Below, piece after piece: positions 11,209 to 23,179 of a DNA stretch of 64,000 nucleotides (positions are counted from its first letter, which is position 1; every line of letters begins with the position of its first letter). Origin of the DNA: Lutjanus erythropterus (taxonomy: Eukaryota > Chordata > Actinopteri > Lutjaniformes > Lutjanidae); assembly GCA_020091685.1 (NCBI GenBank), contig CM034603.1, positions 3,187,348-3,251,347 of the forward strand, read 5' to 3'. The notes under the pieces are model-generated. The model saw only the letters and a list, made by a program, of their open reading frames with translations. It did not search any database and was not told the DNA's origin. Made by a program: the position numbers and the translations under genes.

Positions 11209-11819
11209 ATGATGTTATAAACTGGAGGTTGTGTACACAGTCTGATGGAGGAAGGTGCAGATAAAAACTGGTGTCTGTAATGAAAAATATAAAAATCTAT
11301 TTTCAAAAGAGCGGTGATAAAAGCTCATGGGGCCTATTGTTTTGTTATTTTTAAAGATGATTATGCACACAGGAAGAATTTAGCATTAAGTGTTTATTCA
11401 AAAAACTCAGAAAGCAGTTGACAAACATGTGAAAAGCTCCCCAGGCACATTAGTATGCGAACGTCAGCTCCTTCATTTCCATCCTCTGTCAAGTGTCAGG
11501 CTTCAATATCTGATCATGAGCTAAAAATAACACCTGTGGAGCAGCCCGGCTTTATTCTGCATCACACAACCGCTCTGGTGAAGTTATTGAGACTGAAACT
11601 CACTGAATTGAGTTTTGTATCATGAAAAGTCCTTCTGCTCTGGCTGCTCGGCCTTCCTGTTCACACTTGAAACACAACAACCAGCTGCATGAAATTTGAT
11701 ACTGAAGAAAAAGTCTAAAAGAAAATCTGCTGAAGTTTGAGGGGTGTCTTTTTCATCGTTTATGGGGTTTGTATCATTATCTCCACCAGGTGTAGCCGGG
11801 AGGGGATTTGCAATCGCTT
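11209..11819. other. Non-repetitive DNA, no recognised gene
   Basis: 11400-11620 is of higher complexity than its surroundings and has no second copy here. A conserved non-coding element is possible but cannot be judged from one sequence. Confidence 0.4.
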
Positions 11820-11842
11820 CGTGTGAGTGAATGTGTGAGTGA

Positions 11843-11899
<57 letters not shown>

Positions 11900-11916
11900 T
11901 GAGTGAGTGTGTGCAT
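11820..11916 (+). repeat. (GT)n/(GAGT)n microsatellite
   Basis: A pure GT run at about 11847-11897 is bordered on both sides by GTGAGTGAGTGA variants. It creates a His-Thr repeat in a spurious minus-strand ORF. Confidence 0.95.
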
Positions 11917-12104
11917 GCGTGATCAACAGACCTGCATCTTGTCCGCAGCTAATCTCAAATACTACTGGACAGGTCAGCTTAATATTTTTTGGTGCACATC
12001 CATGACTGTATGCTGAAGGACCTGTATAATTCAGACATTTTGAAAAACCTTTAAAAAGCTTTTTATAAATTACTTTTTTGCCTTTATGTTTTTATGTCTT
12101 GAGG

Positions 12105-12425
12105 CACCATGTTTTCAGGTCATCTCATTGTTGTGAACGTGATATCTCACAAATGCCTGAAGGGAATTTCTTCAAACTTGACACAAATGTTCGCTGAGAC
12201 TCAAGGATGAATTGATAAAATTTTGGTGGTCAGTGGTCAAAGGTCATGGTTACCTTACTAAACATATTTTTGACTTTTTGGCTCAGAACTTCATACTCTA
12301 ATTATGACATATCTACATACAAATATCTAATAGGATAAAATGACAAGGTGATGACATTTTATGTCCAAAAGGTCAAAGGTCAACTTCACTGTGAAATCAT
12401 AATGTTCAGCTCTCTATCAGTCTAT
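12105..12425. repeat. Probable dispersed teleost repeat
   Basis: 'GTGATATCTCACAAATGCC', 'GGGAATTTCTTCAAACTTGA' and two 'AAAGGTCA' blocks resemble a widespread fish repeat known for such phrases. No second copy or terminus is visible in this window, so the call rests on recollection of the family. Confidence 0.35.
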
Positions 12426-12429
12426 ATTT

Positions 12430-12800
12430 TAACACAAATATCTGTACTTTCTATTTGTTACTTTATTTTTAAAGCATTTTAGGGGATTTATTATTTATTT
12501 TTATTCTGAATCACTGTGCATCATCAAGACTGATTTCAACCTAAATGGAGGAACAATAAGACATAGAAAAGACAATTCCAAAACAAGACAAGACAGAAAA
12601 TATGCAATAAGACAAAAATCAATGTAAAAGACGTAAGAAGGCAAAAAGACGTAACAAGATTAAAAACAAAATAACAAGACAAAAATGATGTACCAAGATG
12701 AAAAACAACATAAAAGATGTAACAAGACAAAAAAGACATTACATCCCTAAAAATGGCGTAAAAGACGTACAAGGATGAAACAGACAATAGAGTAACCATG
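12430..12800 (+). repeat. Composite repeat R7 plus minisatellite, copy 1
   Basis: An AT-rich left part ('ATTTATTTTTATTCTG...TTTCAACCTAAAT') runs into a minisatellite of about 20-25 bp units (AACAAGACAAAAA, GTAACAAGATGAAAA). The same pair of parts occurs at 48010-48395 and, inverted, at 60845-61150. The constant junction means the minisatellite is part of the mobile unit rather than a local expansion. Confidence 0.7.
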
Positions 12801-14715
12801 GAAACAGGTGAGCTTCACTTAGCTTTGCACAGAAACATGGTATAAATGTCCGTCAGAGGACTTTTCCCTTTTATACTTGGATTACATTTAAGAGCCTGTA
12901 CTTTTTCTCTTTTTACTTGAGTAAAGAAGTTGATCATTTTCAATGCTTTAGTCATAGATCCAGTCACAGTTTTAATCTCTAATTTTAGTCAGTGGTTTAG
13001 TCATAGTTTATGTGGTCACTTTATTCAAAACCTTTTATTCGTTATCCTTAAACAAAGTTTTTTCATAAATTCTATAGTGTAGATCTTAAATCAGCAAATT
13101 ACCTCTCATTGTTACATCCATCCCTAGCTAGTGCTAAGACTTGCCCAAGTAGTGGGGTAGGTTGAAGCAGCTTTATTTATGGCAGACAAATACAGGTTCT
13201 GTGTATGAAAGTTTGAGAGATCTTGCACAAACCGCTCCTGAGCTACTGATGCTCAAACAAACAGTGGTACTACTATCCCAGGTCTCCCCTATCATATAAG
13301 AACAAATGCAAAAATCATTATTGATGTGTTATTATTGGTTATCAGACACTGATAATGTTTATTACCATGTAATAAAATGATAATATGTCATTGTCACAGT
13401 TTAATCATTAAATAAAAGGACATCAATAATTGTTATCGTCAAAATTCACGTTAACAAAATTAACACTGGTATAAACAATTTGAGTGAATGAATTTCACAG
13501 CAATCCATCCAATCCAGCAGTAGTTCAGACCAAAGTGGTGCCATCCATAGTGCTGTCACCACTGCGATCAATAATTATTCCCAAATCATTGCCAGCACAG
13601 AATTCAACCATGTCTTTTTAGTTCGTCAGGATTGTAAAGCTGCAAATTTAGAAGAACATTGTGAGTCAGTGTTTCAGCCTGTGAGCTGAGGGTTTCCATT
13701 ACGCTGTTCGTGTTCACACATGAATAATGCAGACGTGCTTGTTGACATCTCATTAATTGATAGGATCCGCCTGGCTCGCTACCTTCAACCTTCTTGGCAT
13801 GGATAAATGGGAGAATGAAGTGCTCTGTGTTGAAGATGAAGCTACTTAAACAGCATTCACACGTGCATGCACACTCACACACACACACAGTGCAGTAATA
13901 TGTACTGCTGATGAATTGGTCCTAATTCAGTGCTACTTTCTGCTTATGGCACAGATGAACCAAATGTATTTATCCTGTTATGGTGTCTTGGCAGGTGGAT
14001 GAGTTTGCTGAATGATTTACTGCTCCACTGATAAATTGAACCACTTACTCTGGATGGATTTTACCAGTTAGATCAGCTGCGTGCTGGATTGGAAGTTATT
14101 TCAAAAAAGAAATGGATGTGTGTGTCAAGGCTGGATCTGGTTCATCATCGTGACTGCAAAACACAAGGATCGCTCACCCTGAGGTTCCTGCACGCACACA
14201 CAGAAGGCAGATCGTTTCAGATGCCAAAAATGCAAATGGGTGGAAGAATATTGCCTCCAGGACACTGTGTTGTTTAAGAAATGCCAACAGTTTTAAAAAG
14301 CAATGAATTTTGGCTACGAGGAGCCAGTTTGGCTCTGAGAAAAACATCAGTCAGCATTAACAGCAAGTGAAATGTTTGTGTTAAAGTTCATAACCTAATA
14401 TTTTCATTTGAGAAAGTCAGAGTTAGAAGATTTGTTGATAATCTCAGCCAAATATCCTGTAGACACAGTCGAACTACACATGTCTGGAGAAAGTGAAACT
14501 CAACAGTTGTACTGAGAGCCCAACATGCAATGTGTTAACAATAATTGTCCACTTTAATCACATGTATCTCATCATGTGAGTCTGGTAATTTTCCTTTTAA
14601 GGTTTTCTGACATGTCCTTTAGAGCTCAACAGTGGCTGTCCACTACTTAATGAACGGAAAATTTACTTCTGGAAGTCACTAATGTTTCAAAAAATCCTGA
14701 TATGAAGAGTTTTAA
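12801..14715. other. About 1.9 kb without a recognised gene
   Basis: A stray TIR-like end CCCAGGTCTCCCCTA (13277-13291) matches the right terminus of the element at 15936-16815, so a piece of that family may lie here. A short (CA)n run is at about 13870-13890. 13600-13830 is non-repetitive and of higher complexity, including 'CATCTCATTAATTGATAGG'. The remainder is plain AT-rich DNA. Confidence 0.45.
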
Positions 14716-15338
14716 GTAGGGATGCACCGACATATATAAGTACAAGTACTTAAATTTGGGTACTTGCTAATTCATGTCCCTCTTGTCTAAGAGCTAATTA
14801 ATTCCTACCTGTCATGGTTTAGGGGGGACAGGTATGAGTGTAGTGCCAACAGTTTTGTTTACCCTGCTGCCAACCCCAAAGGGTGAAGTTGAGTATGCTG
14901 TGCTGTCAGGCTGTTTCGGTGAAGATTAACAGGAGAATAAAGAAGAGTACATAAAGAGAAGTTGTAGCAGATTATTACCAAGAAAAGAGGGTTACAGACT
15001 AGTGGCAGCTGTGTTTTTTCTTCATCTTTGGATTAATTGGTCGAGACGTTCAACTAGTTTACACCTGCTGGGACTGACTGGACAGCGGCTGGCTGTGGTC
15101 TACAGGTGCACTCTGGGAGGTTGTTTCAGTTTTACATGGACTTACATGGAATTTTACAGTTTCCGAGGTCGCTGTGGTCATTAGTGGATGATATTGAGGA
15201 TGACAAGTCTCTCGCTGATAATGACAGCATTGCTTAAGGGGCCACTTTTCTTGACGTGGCATCAGGTGTGGGGTATCGGAGTAGTTTTATAAGTATGAGT
15301 ATCAGACCAATAACTGATGCTGGTATCAGTGCATCCTG
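14716..15338. mobile_element. Non-autonomous hAT element, family H2
   Basis: The ends GTAGGGATGCACCGAC and GGTATCAGTGCATCCTG are inverted copies of the common fish hAT terminus (AGGGATGCACCGAT). A perfect 8 bp duplication AGTTTTAA flanks it (14708-14715 and 15339-15346). The 623 bp interior encodes no transposase. Confidence 0.9.
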
Positions 15339-15846
15339 AGTTTTAAACCTGGAGCCGAACCAACTAACTCTGAGGTGAAACGTGACCATCAAATGATTTG
15401 ATGCGAAAACAAAAGATTGCAAAACGGAGATAAAGGCAAAGCTACAAGGCTGTATACAATTTTAAGAGTGAAAAACTACTCATCCCATAAAACACTGTGA
15501 ATGATTTGTTCTTGTTAAATTGAACTTTTGTCATTATTATAGTGGAACTGTGTTGTAATATGTTGCAGATGTAAAAGTGACGGGTAAATACATGTAAATG
15601 TAGTTTATGCACCTTTCGAAATTTAAAATAGCTTTTATGCACTGCAGCTGCATCATGTTTCTCATCTCTAGGGTGATTTTTTTTTCTCACAACAGGTAAA
15701 AACTACATAGAACTGTTTAAAAACCGAGTGCAGTCTGTTATAAAATGGTTAAAACAAATGCCTGATTGTACCAGAGCCAATGTGATGTAGAAGAGAAACC
15801 CCTGGGTGAAAAAGAAGATCCTGTAAGGCATAATAATGAGAACCTT
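15339..15846. other. Unrecognised AT-rich DNA
   Basis: No supported feature. Confidence 0.5.
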
Positions 15847-15910
15847 TGTCAAAATAATTAGTTAGAATCTCAAAATAATTATTTAGTATCTCAAAATAAT
15901 AAGAAACCTG
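15847..15910 (+). repeat. Short tandem repeat of 'TAGTATCTCAAAATAAT'
   Basis: Three imperfect units of about 22 bp, TTAGAATCTCAAAATAATTA. This unit is known to me as a common small repeat in fish. Confidence 0.75.
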
Positions 15911-15935
15911 CATACTAAGTCATTATTGTGAGATA

Positions 15936-16815
15936 GGGGAGACTGGGGGAAATTGTAACAATATACTTAAGATTTTTTGTGTGTGGTTTAAATCCTTTTA
16001 CAATGTCAGACAATACATTCATTCAGAGCAAGCGTCTTTTTCTATATTTGCTAAATACAAGACAAATATTCTAGTGGTAATTATCTGAAGCGATTTAAAA
16101 ATAATTTTACATTTAAATTGGGGACGCGAGCTGGCTGGTGGGCTTGGCAAAATGGCAAGACAGGCAGACAGGCAGGTAATCCTGGAGACAGACAGAACAG
16201 GCGTAAGACTAACTGGCAGACAGGCAGCAAACAAAATGACAGACTGGCAAAACAGGCAGGCAAATAAAGTGACACATGAACAAACTGGAACTATGATCCA
16301 GTGAGGACTGACTGTCAGTGCAGGGTTCTTGTAGGGGAATAAATTAAAGCCATTAGAGTACACTACTGTCTTTATATTTAGTGAAACTGATACTTCATGA
16401 AAGACATAAATTACACAACTGAACACAGTGTGTGTGAATATTTAACACTAGAACTACCAGAATGGCATATGTGGTCATTTTAACCTTTGACTTCCACCAA
16501 AATGTAAATTTTGTAAAATGCATTTATGCCATTGTGTGTAATAAACCGTAATGATTGCATATATTCACTGCAGTATTTTACTGTAGGATAATAACCATCA
16601 GTGATCTGATTCAAATTTTAGATTCATCTAGAATTACTCAGGGCAAGAAACAGTTAAATGTATTTTATAAGACTATAAACATGTTATTTCAACATTAACA
16701 ATAAATTTCCACTTAGAAAAGTCAGAAACAAGTACCAAAAAAAGCCTTCCGAAAGGTTGGAAACATTGCTATTTGTAATATGTACAAAAAGGTTACAACT
16801 GTCCCTGGTCTCCCC
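15936..16815. mobile_element. TIR element A (TA-flanked), right part overlapped by element B
   Basis: Left end TA|GGGGAGACTGGGGGAAATTG and right end GTTACAACTGTCCCTGGTCTCCCC|TA are inverted repeats, each bordered by TA, as in Tc1/mariner-like insertions. No transposase is present. The right end lies inside the TTAA-flanked element at 16446-17124 while the left end lies outside it, so these two ends may not come from one insertion. Another such right end occurs at 13277-13291. Confidence 0.6.
16132..16260. repeat. CAGGCAGA-rich simple repeat
   Basis: Irregular units of GGCAGACAGGCA and GGCAAAACAGGC. They keep a spurious cysteine-rich minus-strand ORF open. Confidence 0.75.
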
Positions 16816-17124
16816 TACTTTATTCTATTTGAGTCTAATTAATTAATTATCTGTGTTCTTATGTTGGGAAATTGTAAATTGAGATCCTTTAAGTATTATT
16901 GACAGAGACAGTGATAGTTGCTAAGCAACCAAGATGTATCTCAAGCTGTGCAAACAGTGACATGTGGTCAGTATGACCGCCTGTGGCTGAAATAGATCAA
17001 AATGATCACATTTTCTTTGCCTTTTGTGTAATTTATGTAAAAACATTTTAAATGAAAATGCAGAACACATATTGAACACATACGTTTGAAAACCGTCAGA
17101 TTGACCACCTTAGCTGTTCTGGTG
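16446..17124. mobile_element. piggyBac-like non-autonomous element B
   Basis: TTAA (16442-16445) precedes CACTAGAACTACCAGAATG, and AGCTGTTCTGGTG is followed by TTAA (17125-17128). The termini are inverted versions of each other, and inner motifs (GTGGTCATTTTAACC at left, GATTGACCACC at right) continue the pairing. TTAA target duplication is the mark of piggyBac transposition. No transposase ORF is visible. Confidence 0.7.
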
Positions 17125-17128
17125 TTAA

Positions 17129-18057
17129 CCAACTCCTCTTACTCGCCTGTTCAACAACTTAGCACAAGCTTTTACTTTGAAAAGCTGAAAAGTCTTACAG
17201 TAATGTTCTGCCAAGAGAAAAGCATGACACAACACAAAAGTCCACTCTCATTTTTGTTTAGCTTCCAAACATGTGTAGTGAGGCAGGGAGATCAGTCTGT
17301 TTCCTTTTTCACCTTCTACAAGTTAATACGGGTGTCACAGTGAGCACAGCTGAGGAAACAGACAAAACTGAGCAAATCACAAACAAAGTCATCACGAAAG
17401 ACAATAAATTACAAGAATCCACATTACTTCTTAATTTAAAATGAGAAAAGAGCACAGCTTTCAGTTTCTACAGCATCCAGACTGTGGGAATTTGCTCATC
17501 CATATATTTTCTAAACCACATTTCATGTTCAGTATGAAGCTTCTGCTCCAAAGAATTTATCAGCTCTGCCTCTAAATTCTACTGCCTCTATCCAAGAGCA
17601 CTAAGGTCACACCAGCATTTAGAACATCCAAATTGAGCCATGGAGGTCTGTGCAGACTGAGTATACAGCTAACTCAAAGAAGAAACTCATAAAATAAATA
17701 CAAAATATGTTGGAAGCCACACATAAAATATATCCAAACTGAAAAGATTTTCTGATTCACTCAATCTTTATTTTATACCTTGCACTGGTACTTTATGCTG
17801 CCATACAACTTCTACTGTGTAGAAGCAGATATAAAAATTGAAGAGGTCACTCAGGAGAGTGCAGATTGCTGCCAGGCAACTGATGGTGAAACACCTACTG
17901 CAATGTCATCATAGCTGCCAAACACTTTATAGACATAATGGGGAATTGTTGGTGGAAACATGCAAAAAGACAGAACTATGTAGTTCTGAACTGTGGAGTT
18001 AGACTGTTAAACTGTTTTTTTTTCCTGTGTTCAGGATATTTTGGGCAGATCTGAAAT
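17129..18057. other. Unrecognised DNA
   Basis: No gene, tandem repeat or paired termini seen over about 0.9 kb. Confidence 0.5.
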
Positions 18058-18401
18058 GGCTCAGTGACGTGTCGAAGCCATGGTGCCCCAACACTATATA
18101 AACCCCTCTAACCGACACATGAACCACTCCACCTCACCACCTCAACAGTCAGTTATGAATGTACCTTCAGTGACTTTCTCAGTCCAAATCACCCCCGCAG
18201 TTCACTTCAGCTCACTTCAGTTCCAACAACCAGACACAGAATAAAATAAAAAACATGCCATCCTGCCACCGTCCTCTGGCTCTGGTGGCTCAAACATGTC
18301 TGGACATGTCCAATAATATCTGCTGGACAGAGTGTCCATGTTTCAGGTGGTTTTCAGGTCGTAGTGGTGTTTGACACTGAGACAGTGGAGCGGACACAAG
18401 A
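18058..18401 (-). repeat. Dispersed repeat R3, copy 1
   Basis: It is the reverse complement of 47504-47811, with landmarks 'GTCTCAGTGTCAAACAC', 'ACATGGACACTCTGTCCAGC', 'TGGACATGTCCAGACATGT' and 'GGTTGTTGGAACTGAAGTG'. Both copies keep a TATATA motif near one end. About 80% identical by eye. Class unknown; no coding capacity. Confidence 0.75.
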
Positions 18402-18552
18402 AACACTGATCTAATCTGCATCCTTCAAACAAATGTTGACAAAACTGCTTCTAGAGAAGCAACAAACCCACTCCTTAAAAGCAAAGATTTGGTTGACGTG
18501 TCAAAAGATGTCTTCAAAAGCTGTTTCAAATTCGAGAGAGTCAACATGATTT
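18402..18552. other. Short spacer between repeats
   Basis: No feature recognised. Confidence 0.4.
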
Positions 18553-19055
18553 TAAAGAGAACTATTTTCTTCCTACCAAATTACATCTGCCAGCCATATC
18601 ACCAGGCAGAAGGAATTGTGCATCTACTCATGGACGAGAGGCTCATGACAGCGAGACTAGTTAGATTAGTAGAATCCTCCTTTTTGTTTTCTCTTTTTTC
18701 TTTTTTACTTTTTCCCCTTTTCTTTGTTTCTAGTTTACTTTATTCATTCATTTATTTTTACTTTTACTTTTACATCCCAGGGATGGGATTGTTGAGGGGT
18801 AAGTGTAGACAATTGGGGATATTATGGTTTGAAAAGAAAACTTGAATCCACAAAACCATGAGAAAAAAAAAAATCTTCCTTAGCTGAGCTGTAACGAGCT
18901 AGCTGGGTCGGTGATATGGTATGTGTATTTTTTCCCATTATATTGGAGAGAAGGCAGACATCTCTATGGCTGATAAATGCAAAAATCTGCAACTGTATCT
19001 AGATGGATAAGAGGGAAATATGGATTTTTGATTTTGGGGCGAACTGTCCCTTTAA
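18553..19055 (+). repeat. Foldback-type repeat R4, copy A (left arm missing)
   Basis: The right terminus 'GGGGCGAACTGTCCCTTTAA' and the middle segment 'CATCTACTCATGGACGAGAGG' belong to an abundant fish element that opens with the inverse TTAAAGGGACAGTTC. The left arm corresponding to 43750-44047 is absent here. A pyrimidine-rich stretch (18668-18780) interrupts the middle. Confidence 0.65.
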
Positions 19056-19656
19056 TCCAGAGAATTTTCCTTATTATCGCTTTAGCTGAGACTTTTTAAA
19101 CAGAGAGTATTGTCAGAATGTGTGAGCACAGCTCCAGATCTTCAGTGTTTTGGTTATATGTCAGGGTTGGATCACCTTTTGGCACATACAGCCTGCGTTT
19201 AGGTCACATTAGCCGCGTTTTTAGGCTAATTTATCCCGTGCTAGCTGGGGGCCAGGGAAGCAGCTGCCACTGTGTCAGAATGTGATTCCAGAAGATTCCA
19301 CTCAAGTAGCTGCTTCCTTGTGCCATCTGCTCAGTCTGCTTGAGTTTCTCTGTCTCTGATTCTAAATGTCCATCTGGCTGTCTCATACTGTTTCTTGGTC
19401 TCTGTCTAAAATACAGTATGTGCCAGTGAGGAAGATTACTACCACTTCCTCTTTGTGTTTTCCCTCACAGTGTTTGTGTGCTGAGCTGCAGTGGAAGGAC
19501 GGGAACACAAAGAAGCAATTTTACACAGAAAAAACAGGAACTTTGGAGGATGCTGAATGATTTGACCAACTGTGATGGCTGAAGCCTGATGTGAGCTTCA
19601 GATAGATCCAGTATGAACAGAGGAAACACTGAAACAGTTTTCACCTGATTATTGTT
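19056..19656. other. Non-repetitive DNA, no gene recognised
   Basis: 19130-19330 is higher in complexity and GC than its neighbours and unique in this window. No splice-supported ORF. Confidence 0.4.
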
Positions 19657-20256
19657 GTAAAGGGATAGTTCACCCAAAAATGGAAATTTGAAATTTCATT
19701 ATCTACTCACCTTCATGGTGACTGAAGTGTGGGTTTAGTTCTTTAGTCCACAAAACACTGCTGGAATTTCACAGGAAAACAGTGTTGCAGAATCTCCCAA
19801 ACAGTGGAAGTGAATGGTGGCCAGTTTTCAAATGTAAAATAACAACAGAATAAAAACATAAAATGCCTCCATACTGCTTGTCTGGTGTAATCCAAGTCTC
19901 CTGAAGCCCCAATATGTCACGTTGACTAAAAAAATGTTATTCACACCATGTTTTTAGCCTGAATCTTCCTGTAGATCCTTCACGTGTACATGCACACTGT
20001 CTGAACTGTGTGTGTGGTGTGACGGTGTGCAGACAGCATGCCAGGACTTGACTGATTACACCAGATAAGCAGTATGGATTTTTTTTTTTTTCCTGTTGTT
20101 TTTTATGTTTGAAAACTGGTCACCGTTCACTTCCACTGTTTGGGAGATTCTGCAACACTGTTTTCCTGTGAAACTCCAGCAGTGTTTTGTGGACTAAAAA
20201 ACTAAACTCAACCTTAAATCAGCATGAGGGTGAGAAGATAATGACTGAATATTGAG
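19657..20256. repeat. Long foldback element R5
   Basis: The left part begins TAAAGGGATAGTTCACCC. 'GTCCACAAAACACTGCTGG', 'AACAGTGTTGCAGAATCTCC' and 'CAAACAGTGGAAGTGAA' recur in reverse complement at 20090-20230, so arms of about 190 bp surround a 200 bp centre. The right end lacks the terminal GGGTGAACTATCCC, so that end is truncated. No transposase. Confidence 0.8.
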
Positions 20257-20487
20257 AAACATACGCTATATCACCAAAATGAACTTATTAGAAAACTGCC
20301 CAATACTGAGAAAATGACTCTCTGTGCAAATGAGGGTCATGTTCAGTTTGCTCAAATTTGATAACATCAGCTCATCTAAATTACTGCAGCACCTATTTTA
20401 TGTGATCAGGGTTGGGGAGTAAGAGATTATATGTCACAGGATTACATGGATCCAAAAACAGGCAACTGCATTCCATTACAGTTACAG

Positions 20488-20489
<2 letters not shown>

Positions 20490-20529
<40 letters not shown>
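20490..20529 (+). repeat. Poly(A) run of 40 bp
   Basis: An uninterrupted run of A inside element H3. Length may vary between individuals or with sequencing error. Confidence 0.95.
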
Positions 20530-20531
<2 letters not shown>

Positions 20532-20731
20532 TGTAATCTGATTATAGATACAATTAGGTAAAATAAGGACTATTAGTAGGATTACAAGTTTAAAATAAAA
20601 AAAGATATCCCACCATGCACAGTGAACACAATTCATTATCTTTAAATCAATCAATCAATAAATAAATTGTGCACAACAAAGGAAGGAACAGCTGGACAAA
20701 CTAATAAACCTGACAATCAATATAAAACACT

Positions 20732-21060
20732 TAGGCCTGCAATGATTAATCTATTATTGATCGACTATTAAATTAATTTGCATCTAGTTTTATAGTCGAG
20801 GTATAGTCGAGTCATTTTTCAAGTCAAAATTCTCTGATTCCAGCTTCTGAAATGTGAATATTTTCTGTTTTTTTTAAAACTCCTCACTGACGGTAAACCG
20901 AATATTTTTGAGTTGTGGACAAACAAGACATTGGAGGACGCCATCTTGAGATATGATCAACATTTTTCACCATTTTCTGATATTTTAAGGACCAAACAAC
21001 TAATTAATTAAAGCAGAAAATGGTCAACAGATTAATTGACAATGAAAATAATTGTAACAG
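20732..21060. repeat. Nested repeat R6, copy 1
   Basis: 'AATTCTCTGATTCCAGCTTC', 'GTGAATATTTTCTG', 'GAGTTGTGGACAAACAAGAC' and flanking ATTAATCGATTA-like ends mark a very common percomorph repeat (opens 'GGCCTGCAATGATTAATC'). It lies inside hAT element H3. Confidence 0.75.
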
Positions 21061-21129
21061 GAAAAATAGGAAAGAAAAAAATAGGTCCATGTCATACACA
21101 TCTTTGGACCAACTTTACAACTGACAAGA

Positions 21130-21315
21130 TTGTGACAGGATTAATTCATTGACTTATTGTTTTGAGTCATTTTTAATACAAAAGAAATTCAAAATTCTCT
21201 GATTCCAGCATCTTAAATGTGAATATTTTCTGGTTTCTTTACTCCTGTCACACAGTAAACTGAATATCTTTGAGTTGTGGACAAAACAAGACATTTGAGG
21301 GTGTCATCTTGGTCT
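21130..21315. repeat. Nested repeat R6, copy 2 (partial, same orientation)
   Basis: Repeats 'AATTCTCTGATTCCAGCATC', 'GTGAATATTTTCTGG', 'TTTGAGTTGTGGACAAAAC' from copy 1, about 360 bp downstream. It lacks the outer ends, so it is either a tandem duplication or a second insertion. Confidence 0.75.
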
Positions 21316-21442
21316 TCAAGTAATCAATTTACATTACTTTAACATTGTAATACTTGGATTCAAATACTGAGGTAGGAGTACCTGTATAAGTAATTGTATC
21401 AGAATACATTTTTGAAGTAACCCTCCTAACCCTGTATGAGAT

Positions 21443-22073
21443 CCATTTAAGTATGTTTCAAAAGACAGAAAAACTGTCTTTTCAGTGACTGTTATAAATG
21501 TTGCAAATTGCAGCTTTGTTCATCCTCAAATGTCAGATCAGAGAGTGCACCATTATAAAGAGGCTGTAGGATGGAAAGGTTGCAGGATCAGTCTTACAGC
21601 TGAGACACTCTGCACACAGTCTGATGGTGCTGAACAGGGGTCTGTTCTTGTTTGCACCACAGTTATATTTACATGGATTTCCTGGCGAGGTGAAAAATGA
21701 GTAAAGAAAATGCGATAATTGTCCTTGCAACATAATTGTGTTCTGTTTGGATAACCTGCAGGAACTGTAGCCTCACGAGCACACAAGTTTTTTCCTTGTG
21801 ACAGAACTGGAATTAAACATGTTTGGGAACGGGAAGGAGATACACAATTTGCATAATCAGACTACATAATGGAACACAGAAAAGATCTGCCATGGTTATA
21901 AGCTACCAAAGACTCTGACCCACATGACACCCACATTCAGCCATTTCTCCTGCAAAAATCTGCAGCACACATTGAAATTTACCTTTCCAAAACACACATT
22001 TATAGATGTGTCAGAGTACATGAGAACACTGTGATAGTCTGGAATGTTAATGTGCAATGTTAAAAAGCAGCTC
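21443..22073. other. Unrecognised DNA
   Basis: Short open frames on both strands without splice or domain support. Confidence 0.45.
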
Positions 22074-22320
22074 TTAAAGGAGCAATATGTAGCCTTTGCA
22101 CACACAAAAAATGAGCATTGCGGTCCAAATAGTGAGTTGGAGCCATAGATTGTATATTAAATAAGTTATAATCCTGTTTAATATATGATCTGTGGTTGAA
22201 GCGAGTTGTTTCCCCCTGCCTCTTCCTCCCCAGACAAGAGACAGGCAGGCTGCAGGAGCTCGGCTGGAGCGCAGGATGCATGCAGCCTTGTAAACTGACA
22301 GTAACAAGGGAGGACAAGTA
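22074..22320 (+). mobile_element. TTAA-type MITE, copy 1
   Basis: Starts TTAAAGGAGCAATATGTAGCC and continues through 'TATGATCTGTGGTTGAAG', 'GAGTTGTTTCCCCCTGCC'. The reverse complement of 40840-40975 matches it. TTAA at the edge suggests piggyBac- or Kolobok-type insertion. The far terminus is not clear. Confidence 0.65.
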
Positions 22321-23179
22321 CTCCACTGTAAGTTGATCAGCTGTTTATAACTGTCACTTGTCCATCAATGTAAAAGCCCACTGCTCTGAAATAACACACT
22401 CTGGATGAGTTAAGTGTCTCTCTCACTGCCTGCCAAACTCCATTAACATTTTTCTCAATTTAACAGTTATAAAATTCTACACCTTCTACAAGGTTATTAA
22501 TGATTTCTAACGACTCACAAACAGACACTTACTCATTTGGCAAAAAGTCTGCAATAATTTGAACTCTCATTAATGTGAAACAGACATGCAGACAGTTCAA
22601 TAAATGTCAAAGGAGGACACCTCTGCTGTAGCGTTCATTTCAAGTGACGCTACTATTCTGTTATAATTTTCTGATTTATTACAGTTAATATGATACAGAT
22701 TTCTCATTTAAACAGTTATAAGTAGAGTGGTCTAAATGAAATGACAAAGGTGGAATTTATTCATATCCACTTCTACAGTCATATAATCATACACCCACCT
22801 TACGCTTCACCTCAGATAACCTGGTGGATAAAGTTACAAGACTTTGTATTTATGCTACAAGAAATGTTCTCTGTGTGTGTCTGCTGTATTTAGTTCTGTT
22901 AATGACACTTGAAATGTCAATTTCACTGTCTCTATCCTTCATGACTTCTAAAGTGTAACTTCTGAAGGCAGATTTTTTTGTGCACTCGAGCTCAGAGGTG
23001 AGACGTGCCTCCCCAAGGGTGAGAGCTGCACAAGGGGCGAGGAGGGAGAGATGTGAGGCAAAGATACTGCATGAGGTGAAAGGGAGAGATGCATGCTTAA
23101 CATAAGGAAGTTAGTTATTATTATCTCTGCCAGGCCTAAACATGGCAGTGCCGGCAGTGGCTATTAGGGGCCACAAGTG
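22321..23179. other. Unrecognised DNA
   Basis: No gene or paired termini recognised. 22980-23170 is GC-richer with GGAGAGATG repeats of low order. Confidence 0.45.

Larger units (their letters stand above)
20407..21434. mobile_element. hAT-type element H3 with nested repeats
   Basis: Termini CAGGGTTGGGGAGTAA and GAAGTAACCCTCCTAACCCTG are inverted copies. Flanking 8-mers TATGTGAT (20399-20406) and TATGAGAT (21435-21442) differ by one base and fit an aged hAT target duplication. Near the ends the sequence carries the ATTACA/GTAAT-rich texture common to this family. Two copies of another repeat and a 40 bp A-run sit inside. Confidence 0.85.

Noticed and set aside
11620..11916. Minus-strand 98-codon ORF with a His-Thr repeat
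   Set aside because: Translation of the (GT)n microsatellite.
16019..16426. Minus-strand 135-codon ORF rich in Cys and Leu
   Set aside because: Runs through the CAGGCAGA simple repeat inside a TIR element; no domain.
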